Of a DNA stretch of 64,000 nt, positions 48,096 through 56,913 are shown piece by piece. Origin of the DNA: DASWJQ01 sp964517315 (lineage in GTDB: Bacteria; Chloroflexota; Anaerolineae; Anaerolineales; E44-bin32). Each line of letters begins with the position of its first letter. Position 1 is the stretch's first letter. Made by a program: the position numbers and the translations under genes. The DNA lies in the NCBI GenBank assembly GCA_964517315.1, contig CAZFCJ010000003.1:4837-68836 (forward strand), in the 5' to 3' direction. The notes beneath the pieces were generated by a model. It did not search any database. It was given only the letters and a program-made list of their open reading frames with translations, and had not been told where the DNA came from.

Positions 48096-50180
48096 ATGAA
48101 TGAGCATGAAGCTCCCCTCCTGGAGATCGAGGACCTGACCGTCGCCTACCGCGTCGAGGGCCGTGTGGGCGAGGCCGTGCGCAATGTGTCCTTGTCGATT
48201 GAGCGAGGCGAAACATATGGGCTCGTCGGCGAGAGCGGCAGCGGCAAGACGACGCTGGCGCTCGCGGTAATGGGCTACCTGCCGGAGGGCGCGCAGGTCT
48301 TGAGCGGGCACATACGACTGCGCGGGGAGGATCTGCTCCCCCTATCGCGGCGGGAGATGCGCCGCTTTTGGGGTGAGGAGCTGGCCCTTGTCCCACAGGA
48401 CCCATCGGGCACGCTGAACCCCTCGCTGATGATCGGAGAGCAGCTTTCGGAGATTCTGCGCCACCATCACGAACTCACCGGTGAGAAGGCGAGGCGGCGA
48501 TCGCTCGAGCTGCTGGACAAAGTCCGCATCGCCGACGCCGAGCGGGTCGCTTCGAGTTACCCCCATCAGATCAGCGGCGGGATGAAGCAGCGTGTGCTGA
48601 TCGCGATGGCGCTGAGCACCCAGCCCTCCCTGCTCGTGCTGGATGAACCGACCACGAGTCTGGACGCCACGACACAGGCAGCGATGCTCGATTTGATCCG
48701 CGAGCTGATGCGCGAGCAGGAGGCCGCCGCGCTGTACGTCACGCACAATCTGGGCGTGGTGGCCCAGATCTGTGACCGAGTCGCGGTGCTTTATGCGGGG
48801 GATCTGGTGGAGGATGGACCGACCGGGGATCTGTACTCCCGGCCTTTGTTCCCCTACACACAGGGACTGCTTGGCAGCGTGCCACGCTTGGGCGAGTCGA
48901 AGCGACAAGTCCGGCTCCGGCCGATCCAGGGCCGGATCCCCGCACTGGGGGAGCAGCCGACAGGATGCGTGTTCCGACCGCGCTGTCCGGTGGCGATCGA
49001 AGTCTGTGAGACCTATCCGCCGCTGTATGAGCCGGAGCCAAGGCGCCGCTCGCGCTGCCATCGCTGGGAGGAGATCGACCGCGGTGAGATCAGCGCCCAC
49101 CAGCCCGCCCCCGATATGCCGGCGACAGTGGGGGAGTCCGCTGGTGAAAAGGTGCTGGAAACCCAGGATGTCCGGGTGCATTTCCATCAGGATCGCAGCC
49201 TGCTGGAGACCCTGGCGGGGCGCCAGCGGTCGCCGATCAAGGCGGTGGATGGGGTCAGTCTGAGTCTGTCGGAAGGACAAACACTCGGGCTGGTCGGCGA
49301 GAGCGGCAGCGGCAAATCGAGCCTGGCACGGGCGATCCTGGGCCTGGTGCCACGGACGGCGGGGGGCATGCAGCTGTTCGGCATGCCGCTCGCGGCCAGA
49401 CTCTCCGATCGGGACCTCGAAACGTTGCGCGAACTGCAGATCGTATTTCAGAACCCTCAGGAGGCCTTGAACCCCTACATGACGGTGGGCGAAGCCCTGG
49501 CCTACCCACTGGAGCATCTGCGCGGCCTGCCAGGGCACGAGGCGACAGAAGAGGTCGGCCGGTTGCTGGAGGCCGTCAACCTCACACCGGATTACGCCCG
49601 CCGGCTCCCGAGGCAGCTCAGCGGGGGAGAAAAGCAGCGCGTCGCCGTGGCGCGGGCATTCGCCGCCAATCCTGCTCTGTTCGTCGCCGATGAGCCGGTC
49701 ACTTCGCTCGACGTGTCGGTCCAGGCTTCGCTGCTGAATTTGCTGAATCAACTGCAGGCGGAAGTCGGAAGCTCGTACCTGGTGATCTCGCACGATCTGG
49801 CCGTGGTGGGATACCTGGCGGATGTGGTGGCCGTGATCTACCTCGGCCGGCTGATGGAGGTCGGCGATGCACAGGCGCTGTTCGAGCCCCCGTACCATCC
49901 TTATACAGAGGCGCTGCTTTCGGCGATCCCGCTGATCGATCCTGAAGCGCGCCAGGAGCACATTCGCCTGGAGGGGGAGGTTCCCAGCCCGGTGGATGTC
50001 CCCAGCGGCTGTCCATTTCATACGCGATGCCCGCGGTTCCTCGGCGATATCTGCGTCGAGGAGGAACCCCCCTGGCGTGAGACCAGCGAGGGACTACGCT
50101 ACTATTGTCACATTCCGGTCGAGGAGCTTGAAGAGGCTCAGAATCGGGCCTTCAGGTTTTCACAGGAGCGGCGGCAGTGA
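48096..50180 (+). CDS. Fused double ATPase of a peptide ABC importer (DppD-DppF fusion)
   Basis: 694 residues with two nucleotide-binding domains joined in one chain. Domain 1: Walker A GESGSGKTT, signature ISGGMKQR, Walker B LLVLDEPTTSLD. Domain 2: GESGSGKSS, LSGGEKQRVAVARAF, LFVADEPVTSLD. Each is followed by the oligopeptide-type C-terminal motif with cysteines (GCVFRPRCPVAIEVC and GCPFHTRCPRFLGDIC), which in DppD/OppD homologues bind an iron-sulfur cluster. ATG 48096 follows GGAGGGGTGAGG. The next permease gene overlaps by 4 nt. Confidence 0.93.
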   Translation: MNEHEAPLLEIEDLTVAYRVEGRVGEAVRNVSLSIERGETYGLVGESGSGKTTLALAVMGYLPEGAQVLSGHIRLRGEDLLPLSRREMRRFWGEELALVPQDPSGTLNPSLMIGEQLSEILRHHHELTGEKARRRSLELLDKVRIADAERVASSYPHQISGGMKQRVLIAMALSTQPSLLVLDEPTTSLDATTQAAMLDLIRELMREQEAAALYVTHNLGVVAQICDRVAVLYAGDLVEDGPTGDLYSRPLFPYTQGLLGSVPRLGESKRQVRLRPIQGRIPALGEQPTGCVFRPRCPVAIEVCETYPPLYEPEPRRRSRCHRWEEIDRGEISAHQPAPDMPATVGESAGEKVLETQDVRVHFHQDRSLLETLAGRQRSPIKAVDGVSLSLSEGQTLGLVGESGSGKSSLARAILGLVPRTAGGMQLFGMPLAARLSDRDLETLRELQIVFQNPQEALNPYMTVGEALAYPLEHLRGLPGHEATEEVGRLLEAVNLTPDYARRLPRQLSGGEKQRVAVARAFAANPALFVADEPVTSLDVSVQASLLNLLNQLQAEVGSSYLVISHDLAVVGYLADVVAVIYLGRLMEVGDAQALFEPPYHPYTEALLSAIPLIDPEARQEHIRLEGEVPSPVDVPSGCPFHTRCPRFLGDICVEEEPPWRETSEGLRYYCHIPVEELEEAQNRAFRFSQERRQ

Positions 50181-51121
50181 TAAGGTACTTGCTGCGCAGG
50201 CTGGGCTTCTTGGTGCTCACCTTGCTTCTCACCTCGGTGATCGTGTTCACGGTGACCCAGCTCCTGCCCGGTGATATGGCGCGCGTGATCCTCGGCCGGG
50301 AGGCGGGTGAGGCGGCGCTGGAGGCCCTGCGTGAAGAGCTCGGCCTGAACCGACCGCTTCCCATCCAATATGTCAGCTGGTTGACCGATTTTGTGCGCGG
50401 CGACTGGGGGCATTCTTACAGCACCGGGGCGCAAATATTTCCCGTGGTCATGGAGCGACTCCGCAATTCGCTGATGCTGGCCGCGGTCATACTGACCGTT
50501 TCCATACCGCTGGCGGTAGGATTGGGTGTGGTCGCCGGGCTCAATGAAGACAGACCGATTGACGCCGTAATCAGCGTCGGCTCGCTCTCCGTCGTAGGTC
50601 TTCCAGAATTCGTCACGGGGTTGGTTCTGATCCAGATCTTCGCCTTCGACCTTGGCTGGTTTCCGGCCAGCTCATCGATAGAGGTGGACACCGCCTTCCT
50701 CGACGCGCTGCCGCTTCTGGTGCTGCCGGCGGCGACGGCGACCTTGGTGCTCTTGGCCTACATCGCCCGGCTCACACGCGCTGGCGTGATCGAAGAGCTG
50801 CGGAAGCCCTACGTTCGGACGGCGGTGTTGAAGGGTCTTTCCCAGCGGACCGTCACGATGAAGCACGTGCTGCGCAACGCGCTCCTGCCCACCATCACGG
50901 TGATCGCCATCAGCTTCGGCTGGATGATCAGCGGGCTGATCGTGATTGAGAACGTGTTCAATTATCCGGGGTTGGGCCGCCTGATGGTCTTCGCCATCGA
51001 TCGCCGCGATCTGCCGATGCTGCAGGCGGTGACGATGGTGACCGTGATAGGATTCGCAGGGGCGAATTTGCTCGCCGATATGCTGTACGGCTACTTGGAT
51101 CCGAGGATTCGCTACGAATGA
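50177..51121 (+). CDS. ABC peptide transporter permease (DppB/OppB type)
   Basis: 314-residue permease with six TM segments. The N-terminus MIRYLLRRLGFLVLTLLLTS and the FTVTQLLPGDMARVILG segment are typical of DppB; LRKPYVRTAVLKGLSQRTVTMKHVLRNALLPTIT is the EAA coupling loop. GTG start overlapping the ATPase stop (GTGA), so ATPase and permease are coupled. Its own stop overlaps the ATG of the DUF1684 gene. Confidence 0.93.
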   Translation: MIRYLLRRLGFLVLTLLLTSVIVFTVTQLLPGDMARVILGREAGEAALEALREELGLNRPLPIQYVSWLTDFVRGDWGHSYSTGAQIFPVVMERLRNSLMLAAVILTVSIPLAVGLGVVAGLNEDRPIDAVISVGSLSVVGLPEFVTGLVLIQIFAFDLGWFPASSSIEVDTAFLDALPLLVLPAATATLVLLAYIARLTRAGVIEELRKPYVRTAVLKGLSQRTVTMKHVLRNALLPTITVIAISFGWMISGLIVIENVFNYPGLGRLMVFAIDRRDLPMLQAVTMVTVIGFAGANLLADMLYGYLDPRIRYE

Positions 51122-51837
51122 ACGCCAGGAACCAGGGCGGATCGAAGGCTACTCCTCCTGCGCGAGGGGACGAACCGGAAGCGATGGCGCTGGCTGATTA
51201 CCGGCGACGGGTTTTTGAACTCTACGCGGCCGTCCGGTCGACCGCGCAGGATGACCCCGAGGCGGCTTGGCGACGGTTTCGAAAGGCGCGAGACCGGCTG
51301 TTCGGGCAACATCCCCAGTCGGCGCTCATTCCCGAGCAGCGCGAACGCTTCAGCGGGTTGGATTACTTCGAATACGACCCCGGGCTGCGCCTTCTGGCGC
51401 CGTTGGAAGCCGATCCAAACCCTGAGACCCTCGAAGTTACGCTGGACCAAGATGGCCTGACCCGGCTGCGGAGAGTCGGTTGGGCCCCGTTCGATGTCCG
51501 GGGACAGCGCGTTCGACTCGGCGTATATTGGCTGGAGGGCTATGGCGGGGGTCTGTTCTTGCCTTTTCGGGACCGCTCGAACGGGGAAGCGACCTACACT
51601 GGCGGCCGCTACCTGTTGGACACGATCAAAGGCGCCGATCTGGGAAGCGACCGGGGCCGCCTAATCTTGGACTTCAACTTCGCCTACAATCCATCATGTG
51701 CGTACAATCCACGCTGGCACTGCCCGCTCGCGCCGCCGGAGAACTGGATGGAGGTCCCCATACGGGCCGGTGAGAAGGCCTTTCCGGACGCGCTCGTTGA
51801 AGGGCTGGATGAGCGCTCGATTCCTTCGGTTGGCTAG
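51118..51837 (+). CDS. DUF1684 protein
   Basis: 239 residues. The diagnostic DUF1684 run is complete: LPFRDRSNGEATYTGGRYLLDT, then LDFNFAYNPSCAYNPRWHCPLAPPENW and IRAGEK. The N-terminal YRRRVFELYAAVR helix is also shared by the family. No enzymatic activity is established; the invariant Cys, Tyr and Asp/Asn suggest a small-molecule-binding or catalytic pocket. Its ATG overlaps the permease stop by 4 nt, making it part of the peptide importer operon, which is a potentially informative association. Confidence 0.88.
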   Translation: MNARNQGGSKATPPARGDEPEAMALADYRRRVFELYAAVRSTAQDDPEAAWRRFRKARDRLFGQHPQSALIPEQRERFSGLDYFEYDPGLRLLAPLEADPNPETLEVTLDQDGLTRLRRVGWAPFDVRGQRVRLGVYWLEGYGGGLFLPFRDRSNGEATYTGGRYLLDTIKGADLGSDRGRLILDFNFAYNPSCAYNPRWHCPLAPPENWMEVPIRAGEKAFPDALVEGLDERSIPSVG

Positions 51838-51896
51838 TCCCTGGTTCTCTTTCAACTTGGTTTCGATCGATAATGCACATCGGCGGTATCTCGCGA

Positions 51897-51918
51897 GCGG
51901 GGGCTGCCGCGCCCCCGC
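51897..51918. terminator. GC-rich hairpin between convergent genes
   Basis: GCGGGGGC, loop TGCCGC, GCCCCCGC: a perfect 8-bp stem 60 nt after the DUF1684 gene. No T-run follows, so it may be a weak terminator or a repeat element rather than a classical terminator. Confidence 0.4.
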
Positions 51919-52010
51919 GCACCCCCGGCCGGGAGTGGGAGCCTGGCCTCCCTTTGAGGGGCGCAGGAACCTCTCGATGAGAATCCCATCGGGTTCGGGT
52001 AGACCGAGAA

Positions 52011-53414
52011 CTAGTCCTCAAAGCTGTTGAATAGATTGTTGAGCGACTCCAGCAGGGTTGGGTGGGCGAACACCCCATCGCGCAGCGCCGTGTACGGCAG
52101 CCCGCCCATCATGGCGATCTGAATCGCACCCATGATCTCACCGCCCTCGATGCCGAGGATGGCGCAGCCTATGATTTCGTCGGACTCGCGATCCACGACG
52201 GCCTTCATCAGACCGCGGGTCTCATCCACCTCGATCGCTCGTGCGACGTGGGCCATGGGCATCTTCGCCACCCGGTAGGAGCGACCCTGCTCCTCGGCCT
52301 GTCGCTCGGTCAGTCCTACGCGTCCGAGTTGAGGGTCGGTGAAGATGGTGTAGGGAACCAATCGGTCCGAAGTCGAGCGTCGCTTGCCCTCCAGAAGGCG
52401 GTCGGCCAGAATGCGGTAGTCGTCATAGGAGATGTGGGTGAACGCCGGACCTCCTTTGACATCACCCATGGCGTACACGCCCTCGGCGGTCGTTCTCAGT
52501 TCGTCGTCGGCACGGATGTGGCCGCCCTCGTCCCGCTCGACGCCCCCATTTTCCGGCCGCAGGGCGTCGGTGTTGGGAATCCGGCCGGTCGCTACCAGCA
52601 GGTGGCTCCCGCTCAACTGTCGATCGCCCTCCGGTGTGGAGACGGTCAGCTCCACTCCACCCTCCGGGCTCAACTCGGCCTGCTTGGCCTCCGAGTGCAA
52701 CATCACTTCAACACCGTCCTGTTCGAGGATTTCGGTGAGCGCCTCCGCCACATCCGGATCTTCTCTCTTCAGGATCTGGCTCCCGCGCTGGATGATCGTC
52801 ACCTGGGATCCAAAGCGGCGGAACATCTGGCCGAACTCCGTGCCGACGTAGCCGCCGCCCAGGACCAAGAGATGTTCGGGCAGCGCCTCCAGTTCCATGA
52901 TCGTCGTGTGATCCAGAGTCTCCACGTCCTGCAGCCCTGCCACCCGGGGGTATCGGGCTCGGGCGCCGGTGTTGATTACGATTGTCTCCGCCCTGAGCAC
53001 GCGCTGGCCTCCGTCGTTCAGGTCCACGGTCAGCTCACGCGGGCCGGAGAAGCGGGCCTCACCCATGATCAGATCGATGTAGTCCGCCTCCTCAAGGCTG
53101 CGGCGGTCGCTCCCTCGGAAGCTCTTTACGACCTCCCTCTTGCGCTGGCGGACCTCGGCCAGGCTCACCTCTACGTGGCCCGTGTAAACTCCATAGTCTG
53201 CGGCTCGTCGGGCGAGGTGGGCGACGCGGGCGGAGGCGATCATCGTTTTGGTCGGGGTGCAGCCGTCGTTGATGCACGTTCCACCCACGAGGCGGCGCTC
53301 GATGATCGCCGTTTCGCGGCTGGCTTCCCCTAGGCGGTGAGCGAGCGGCATTCCTGACTGCCCGGTCCCAACGATGATGACGTCGTATGTATCGACAGAG
53401 GACATCGTTCGCAT
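52011..53414 (-). CDS. FAD-dependent pyridine nucleotide-disulfide oxidoreductase (MerA/Lpd-like)
   Basis: 467-residue class I flavin reductase. FAD fingerprint VIIVGTGQSGMPLAHRL, redox-active GGTCINDGCTPTKTM (Cys-x4-Cys), NAD(P) fingerprint VLGGGYVGTEFGQMFRRFG, second FAD motif VYAMGDVKGG and dimer-interface FAHPTLLESLNNLF. The N-terminal HMA domain and C-terminal Cys pair of true mercuric reductases are missing, and no 2-oxoacid dehydrogenase genes are near, so the physiological disulfide is unknown. ATG 53414 is preferred over later starts because AGGAAGAG precedes it. It lies alone on the minus strand. Confidence 0.88.
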   Translation of the reverse strand: MRTMSSVDTYDVIIVGTGQSGMPLAHRLGEASRETAIIERRLVGGTCINDGCTPTKTMIASARVAHLARRAADYGVYTGHVEVSLAEVRQRKREVVKSFRGSDRRSLEEADYIDLIMGEARFSGPRELTVDLNDGGQRVLRAETIVINTGARARYPRVAGLQDVETLDHTTIMELEALPEHLLVLGGGYVGTEFGQMFRRFGSQVTIIQRGSQILKREDPDVAEALTEILEQDGVEVMLHSEAKQAELSPEGGVELTVSTPEGDRQLSGSHLLVATGRIPNTDALRPENGGVERDEGGHIRADDELRTTAEGVYAMGDVKGGPAFTHISYDDYRILADRLLEGKRRSTSDRLVPYTIFTDPQLGRVGLTERQAEEQGRSYRVAKMPMAHVARAIEVDETRGLMKAVVDRESDEIIGCAILGIEGGEIMGAIQIAMMGGLPYTALRDGVFAHPTLLESLNNLFNSFED

Positions 53415-53730
53415 ACACTCTTCCTGGACTGGAGGCCCATCTCTGAAGGGAGTGGCCACCTGAGCGTCGCCTTCCGTCGCGGCATCCCATGGGCTGTATG
53501 ATGAGAGTCGCCGTCAGAGAGCGGCGGAGAAGTGCGATCGGGGCCGTCCACGGTCCGCTCGATCGTGCCAGTATTCTACCGCCGCGGGCAGCGGCGGATG
53601 GGACGGCAGCGCCCTGGGCCGCCAAGGGCCGATTCGGCCCCGTCAGCCCGGATCGACTGAGCGAGAGCGTGCTGTCTTCGAACCCCGCATAAAATGGAGG
53701 AGTGCGCCGGAGGGTGAACTTCGACCTGGC
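53415..53730. other. Gene-free gap upstream of the flavin reductase gene
   Basis: 316 nt. A small perfect stem GGGCCGA-T-TCGGCCC lies at 53626-53640 and a minus-strand TAGAAT at 53578-53573 could be a -10 about 160 nt before the flavin reductase start, without a convincing -35. No gene was recognised. Confidence 0.5.
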
Positions 53731-54021
53731 TTAGTCGCCGTCGGTGACCCGAACGCCGTGCCAGAAGGCGATGTAGTCCTTGATCTTCTCTGCGGCGGGG
53801 GAAGGATCTGGATAGGTCCAGGCCGCGTTTGGGTTGCGATCGTCGTTGGCGACGACGTCATAATAGCTCGCCCGGCCCTTCCAAGGACAAGTCGAGTGGT
53901 GATCGCTCTCCTGTAATGCCTCCCAATTGACCGCTCCGGGTGGGAAATAATGGTTGCCTTCAACGACCATCGTATTGTCGCTGCGGGCCAGCACCTCGCC
54001 ATTCCATCGGGCTGTGACCAT
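53731..54021 (-). CDS. DUF427 protein
   Basis: 96 residues. The family pattern is clear: VTARWNGEVLARSDNTMVVEGNHYFP, then CPWKGRASYYDV and AAWTYPDPSPAAEKIKDYIAFWHGV. DUF427 proteins are small single-domain proteins with no established function, frequent in actinobacteria and proteobacteria. ATG 54021 follows AAAGGA with an 8-nt gap; ATG 54030 sits directly on that sequence and is less likely. Confidence 0.9.
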   Translation of the reverse strand: MVTARWNGEVLARSDNTMVVEGNHYFPPGAVNWEALQESDHHSTCPWKGRASYYDVVANDDRNPNAAWTYPDPSPAAEKIKDYIAFWHGVRVTDGD

Positions 54022-54272
54022 AGCGTTCATCCTTTGGGCTGCTCATGACGATCCCTGTAGCTAGTGTAAGAGGTTAGCCTGTGCCGACTCTAGGGTATGT
54101 GGCGCGGCCTACAGGGGTCCACGGATGGAGTGTCTCCTCGATCCGACGGCACACCGCGCCCTGGCCCTGGGCTGACCCCCGTGGCCGGCGGCGCTACATA
54201 CTAGCGATCGAGTAGGTCCCTCGTGGACGCGGTGATGTGAAGGCACTTACCCTTAAGGAACGCGACACTGGT

Positions 54273-54278
54273 TAGAAT
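54273..54278 (+). promoter_or_regulatory. -10 box TAGAAT, leaderless start predicted
   Basis: TAGAAT ends 7 nt before the ATG at 54286. Transcription 7 nt downstream would start at the A of the ATG itself. No Shine-Dalgarno precedes the gene, consistent with a leaderless mRNA. Confidence 0.5.
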
Positions 54279-54285
54279 AGGCTCA

Positions 54286-54855
54286 ATGATGAAAACGGTG
54301 AGGGATCGGACGCGCTGGTTCAGTCTCATGGCGGCGGTCGCGGTGCTCGGAGCGCTGTGGATTTGGATCAGCGCCGTGCCCGCTGCGGCCACGACGGGGG
54401 GACGGACGCCAGCTCCACGCCAGGGATTCGCCGCGCCAGCATTGCGCGCCGAAACCTTGGCCGGCGAGGCGGTTGAGCTTTCACAGTTGAGAGGTCAGGT
54501 CGTGGTGATCAATTTTTGGGCCTCGTGGTGCCCGCCGTGCCGAGCCGAAATGCCCGCACTCGAGCGGACCTACCAGGCCGAAAAATCGCGCGGTCTGGAG
54601 ATCCTCGCGGTCAACACCACGTACCAGGATCAGTTGGCCTCGGCGGAGGCGTTCGTCCGCGAGTATGGGCTGAGCTTTCCCATTCTCCTGGATCGAACGG
54701 GTGAGGTCGCCAACCGCTACCAGATGCGGGCGCTGCCCACGACGTTCTTCGTGGACAAGGATGGCGTCATCCGGAAAGTGATTATCGGTGGCCCGATGAA
54801 CGAGACCACACTGCGCTCCACGGTTGAGACTTTGCTGGCCGAGGGGTCCGGCTGA
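54286..54855 (+). CDS. TlpA/ResA-like membrane-anchored thioredoxin
   Basis: 189 residues. An N-terminal TM anchor or uncleaved signal (about 12-35) is followed by a thioredoxin fold with VVINFWASWCPPCRAEMPALE (CPPC active site) and the cis-proline segment ALPTTFFVDKDG. Works outside the membrane as a thiol reductant or oxidant, for example in cytochrome c maturation. The next gene overlaps by 1 nt (TGATG) and encodes a CcdA-unrelated Lgt-like membrane protein; no ccd or ccm genes are in the window. Confidence 0.92.
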   Translation: MMKTVRDRTRWFSLMAAVAVLGALWIWISAVPAAATTGGRTPAPRQGFAAPALRAETLAGEAVELSQLRGQVVVINFWASWCPPCRAEMPALERTYQAEKSRGLEILAVNTTYQDQLASAEAFVREYGLSFPILLDRTGEVANRYQMRALPTTFFVDKDGVIRKVIIGGPMNETTLRSTVETLLAEGSG

Positions 54856-55616
54856 TGCTGCCGGTGCTCCAGCTGGGCCCGCTGGCCATTCAGCTTCCGG
54901 GCCTGGTGCTCCTGGCCGGCGTGTGGATCGCCAGCACGGTGACTGAGCGCTGGGCGAGGCGCTTTCACGTATCGGCTACCGTGATGGCAAACATGATTTT
55001 CTACGGTCTCATCGCCGGTCTGATCGGCGCCCGCCTGGGTTACGTGCTGCGGTTCCTGTCCTTATACCTCGAGAACCCTTTGGGCGTGCTTTCCCTCAAT
55101 CCCAGCACGCTATCCCTGCCGGATGGGTTGCTGGTCGGAATCGTCGTGGCGTTCGTGTACGGTCAGCGAAGGGGGCTTCCGCTGTGGAGCACACTGGACG
55201 CGCTGGCGCCCGGTTTGGCGGTTTTCGCCATCTCGCTGGGGGTCGCACATCTAACCAGCGGGGACGCGTTTGGGCGCCCCACCGATCTCCCGTGGGCGAT
55301 CGACCTCTGGGGAGAGCCGCGGCATCCGACCCAGGTCTACGAGATCCTGCTGGCGGCGGGCATTCTCTACGCCGTATGGCGTCTCGGAGAGTCCAGACCG
55401 TTCCCGGGGGCCTTGTTTCTCACTTGGGCGGGCCTGCAGTCTGCGGCGAGGTTGGTGCTTGGAGGTTTGCGCGGCGACAGCGTGATCGTCTTCGGCGTGC
55501 TGCGCCAGGGACAGGTGGTGGCGATTATCGTGCTGCTGGTGACGATGCTGCTGCTGCATCTGCGGGCTCGAGGCTCACTGAACCTCGAGTCGGATGCGGC
55601 TCGTGAGCCCGGCTAA
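54855..55616 (+). CDS. Lgt-like integral membrane protein (diacylglyceryl transferase family)
   Basis: 253 residues, seven TM segments. GLIGARLGYVLRF matches the Lgt segment near the first catalytic His/Arg region, and RHPTQVYEILLAAGILYAV is the Lgt HPxQxYE motif. The invariant GRxGNFxNxE loop is replaced by SGDAFGRPTD-type sequence, so diacylglyceryl transfer to lipoproteins is uncertain. Translation is coupled to the thioredoxin-like gene (TGATG). A second, more divergent relative is at 23414. Neither is a textbook Lgt. Confidence 0.72.
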   Translation: MLPVLQLGPLAIQLPGLVLLAGVWIASTVTERWARRFHVSATVMANMIFYGLIAGLIGARLGYVLRFLSLYLENPLGVLSLNPSTLSLPDGLLVGIVVAFVYGQRRGLPLWSTLDALAPGLAVFAISLGVAHLTSGDAFGRPTDLPWAIDLWGEPRHPTQVYEILLAAGILYAVWRLGESRPFPGALFLTWAGLQSAARLVLGGLRGDSVIVFGVLRQGQVVAIIVLLVTMLLLHLRARGSLNLESDAAREPG

Positions 55617-56203
55617 GGAGCGTTCGGCTCGGGAGCCCTGAATCGATTGCGATCGACGAACTGGGCCGCGGAGGCGCGGTTGAATTCCTCCATCTCCAAG
55701 ATGTGGCCCCAACTGGTCATAACAACCGGGACGTCGATGGACGATCTGGGGAAGCCGATCACTTTGAAGTTGTCGTAGTCGTTCATCACATCGCGGATCT
55801 GGTCGGTGAGCCGATCGCAATCCGAGACGCCTGGAGCCTCGCAGTTGTACCAGAAGATGACGTAACCGTGTTCAAGGCTGTGAACGAGGAAGCCCTCAGG
55901 GTGCTCCCCGAGTTCCTGCTCGTCGGCCTCAGTGTAAAAGCCGGCCGGGAGATTGCGCGGGTAGTGCTGCCCGGACGTCGGAGGGTCGGTATTGTAAGGT
56001 CCCGGGTCTGTCCCTTCCGGCACGTGCACAGTCGAAGCCATGACCGGCACGGCTTCTCCCGATTGGGGCCGCACGTTGGCCCAGACGAAGTAACCGATGA
56101 TGCCAACCACGACCACGGCGATGCCCCCCCATATCAGGTAGTTTCGTAACCGCTGCTTACGTTGCCGTTCGCGGATCCGTCTCCGTCGCGATTTACGGGC
56201 CAT
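55613..56203 (-). CDS. DUF3105 membrane-anchored protein
   Basis: 196 residues. A very basic N-terminus (ARKSRRRRIRERQRKQRLR) precedes one TM segment (about 23-42) and an extracytoplasmic DUF3105 domain with YNTDPPTSGQHYP, LVHSLEHGYVIFWYN and TSWGH. The conserved histidines of HSLEHG and SGxHY could bind metal (inference). No function is known. Convergent with the Lgt-like gene, sharing 4 nt at their ends. Confidence 0.88.
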   Translation of the reverse strand: MARKSRRRRIRERQRKQRLRNYLIWGGIAVVVVGIIGYFVWANVRPQSGEAVPVMASTVHVPEGTDPGPYNTDPPTSGQHYPRNLPAGFYTEADEQELGEHPEGFLVHSLEHGYVIFWYNCEAPGVSDCDRLTDQIRDVMNDYDNFKVIGFPRSSIDVPVVMTSWGHILEMEEFNRASAAQFVDRNRFRAPEPNAP

Positions 56204-56345
56204 GATACCTCCTGCTGGTCCACGTACTCGGACAATGATACTTGATCGATCCCTGGCTCCAAGGCGGCCGTCTTACGCGCTGGGGCTCGCAAGTCACTTC
56301 AGTCGCCGCCACTGTGGAGATGCCGGAGGCCGGATAGGTTGGGAG

Positions 56346-56879
56346 TCAGGGGGTGGTTTCCGCCCGCCGCGGCACGCGGAATCCCCAGCCCTGGAGCAGC
56401 AGGCCGGCGATGAGCGCGCTCAAGAACAGGACGATGTTCCATGGCGCGGCGAGCTCGAGCGCCTGCACGATCAGCGCGGAGCCGAAGATCGAGCTGAGAA
56501 CGATCAGCGCCCAATCAAAAAGCAGTGAGAGCAGAAGCGCGCCGAGAAGCGCGGCCACGAGGTAAACCACCCAGCGCCAGGACAAAGATCCAAGGCCGGC
56601 AAACTCCAGAAACGCGTTCGCCAGGAACGCGCCGGCAATCGCTCCGGCCAGAATGATGCCGAACCGTTGAACGAGCACCGCGAAGCCGGCCCCCAGCAAT
56701 CCGGCGATCAGGGCCAACGCGATGTGCATCCAGTTCGGGGCTTGGTCGAGAAAGGTCTCGGCGCCTCGCAAGCCGATCAGAAAGCCGACCGCCGCAACGA
56801 ACAGCCAGTACAGGCGCCTTCCCATGGCGATCAGCGCAGCTCCGACGGCCAGCCGCAGGGCCAGGGTCAGGGAAGCCAT
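56346..56879 (-). CDS. DUF4203/TMEM198-like membrane protein
   Basis: 177 residues and five or six tightly packed hydrophobic segments with small-residue repeats (AGLLGAGFAVLVQRFGIILAGAIAGAFLA). This layout resembles the DUF4203 family. ATG 56879 (MASLTLALR) is chosen; ATG 56888 adds three residues, and longer starts overlap the thioesterase. No motif indicates a transported substrate. Transcribed in the same direction as the thioesterase gene upstream. Confidence 0.7.
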   Translation of the reverse strand: MASLTLALRLAVGAALIAMGRRLYWLFVAAVGFLIGLRGAETFLDQAPNWMHIALALIAGLLGAGFAVLVQRFGIILAGAIAGAFLANAFLEFAGLGSLSWRWVVYLVAALLGALLLSLLFDWALIVLSSIFGSALIVQALELAAPWNIVLFLSALIAGLLLQGWGFRVPRRAETTP

Positions 56880-56913
56880 GATCCGCATCGAAATTCGGTG
56901 CGAGATCGCAGGA

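Noticed and set aside
48342..50021. 559-codon open frame on the minus strand opposite the fused ATPase
   Set aside because: It is the mirror of a gene with all ABC motifs and strong codon bias. No domain or start signal is visible on the minus strand. Similar long mirror frames opposite hpaB (5027-6493) and the M24 and peptide ABC genes were dropped for the same reason.
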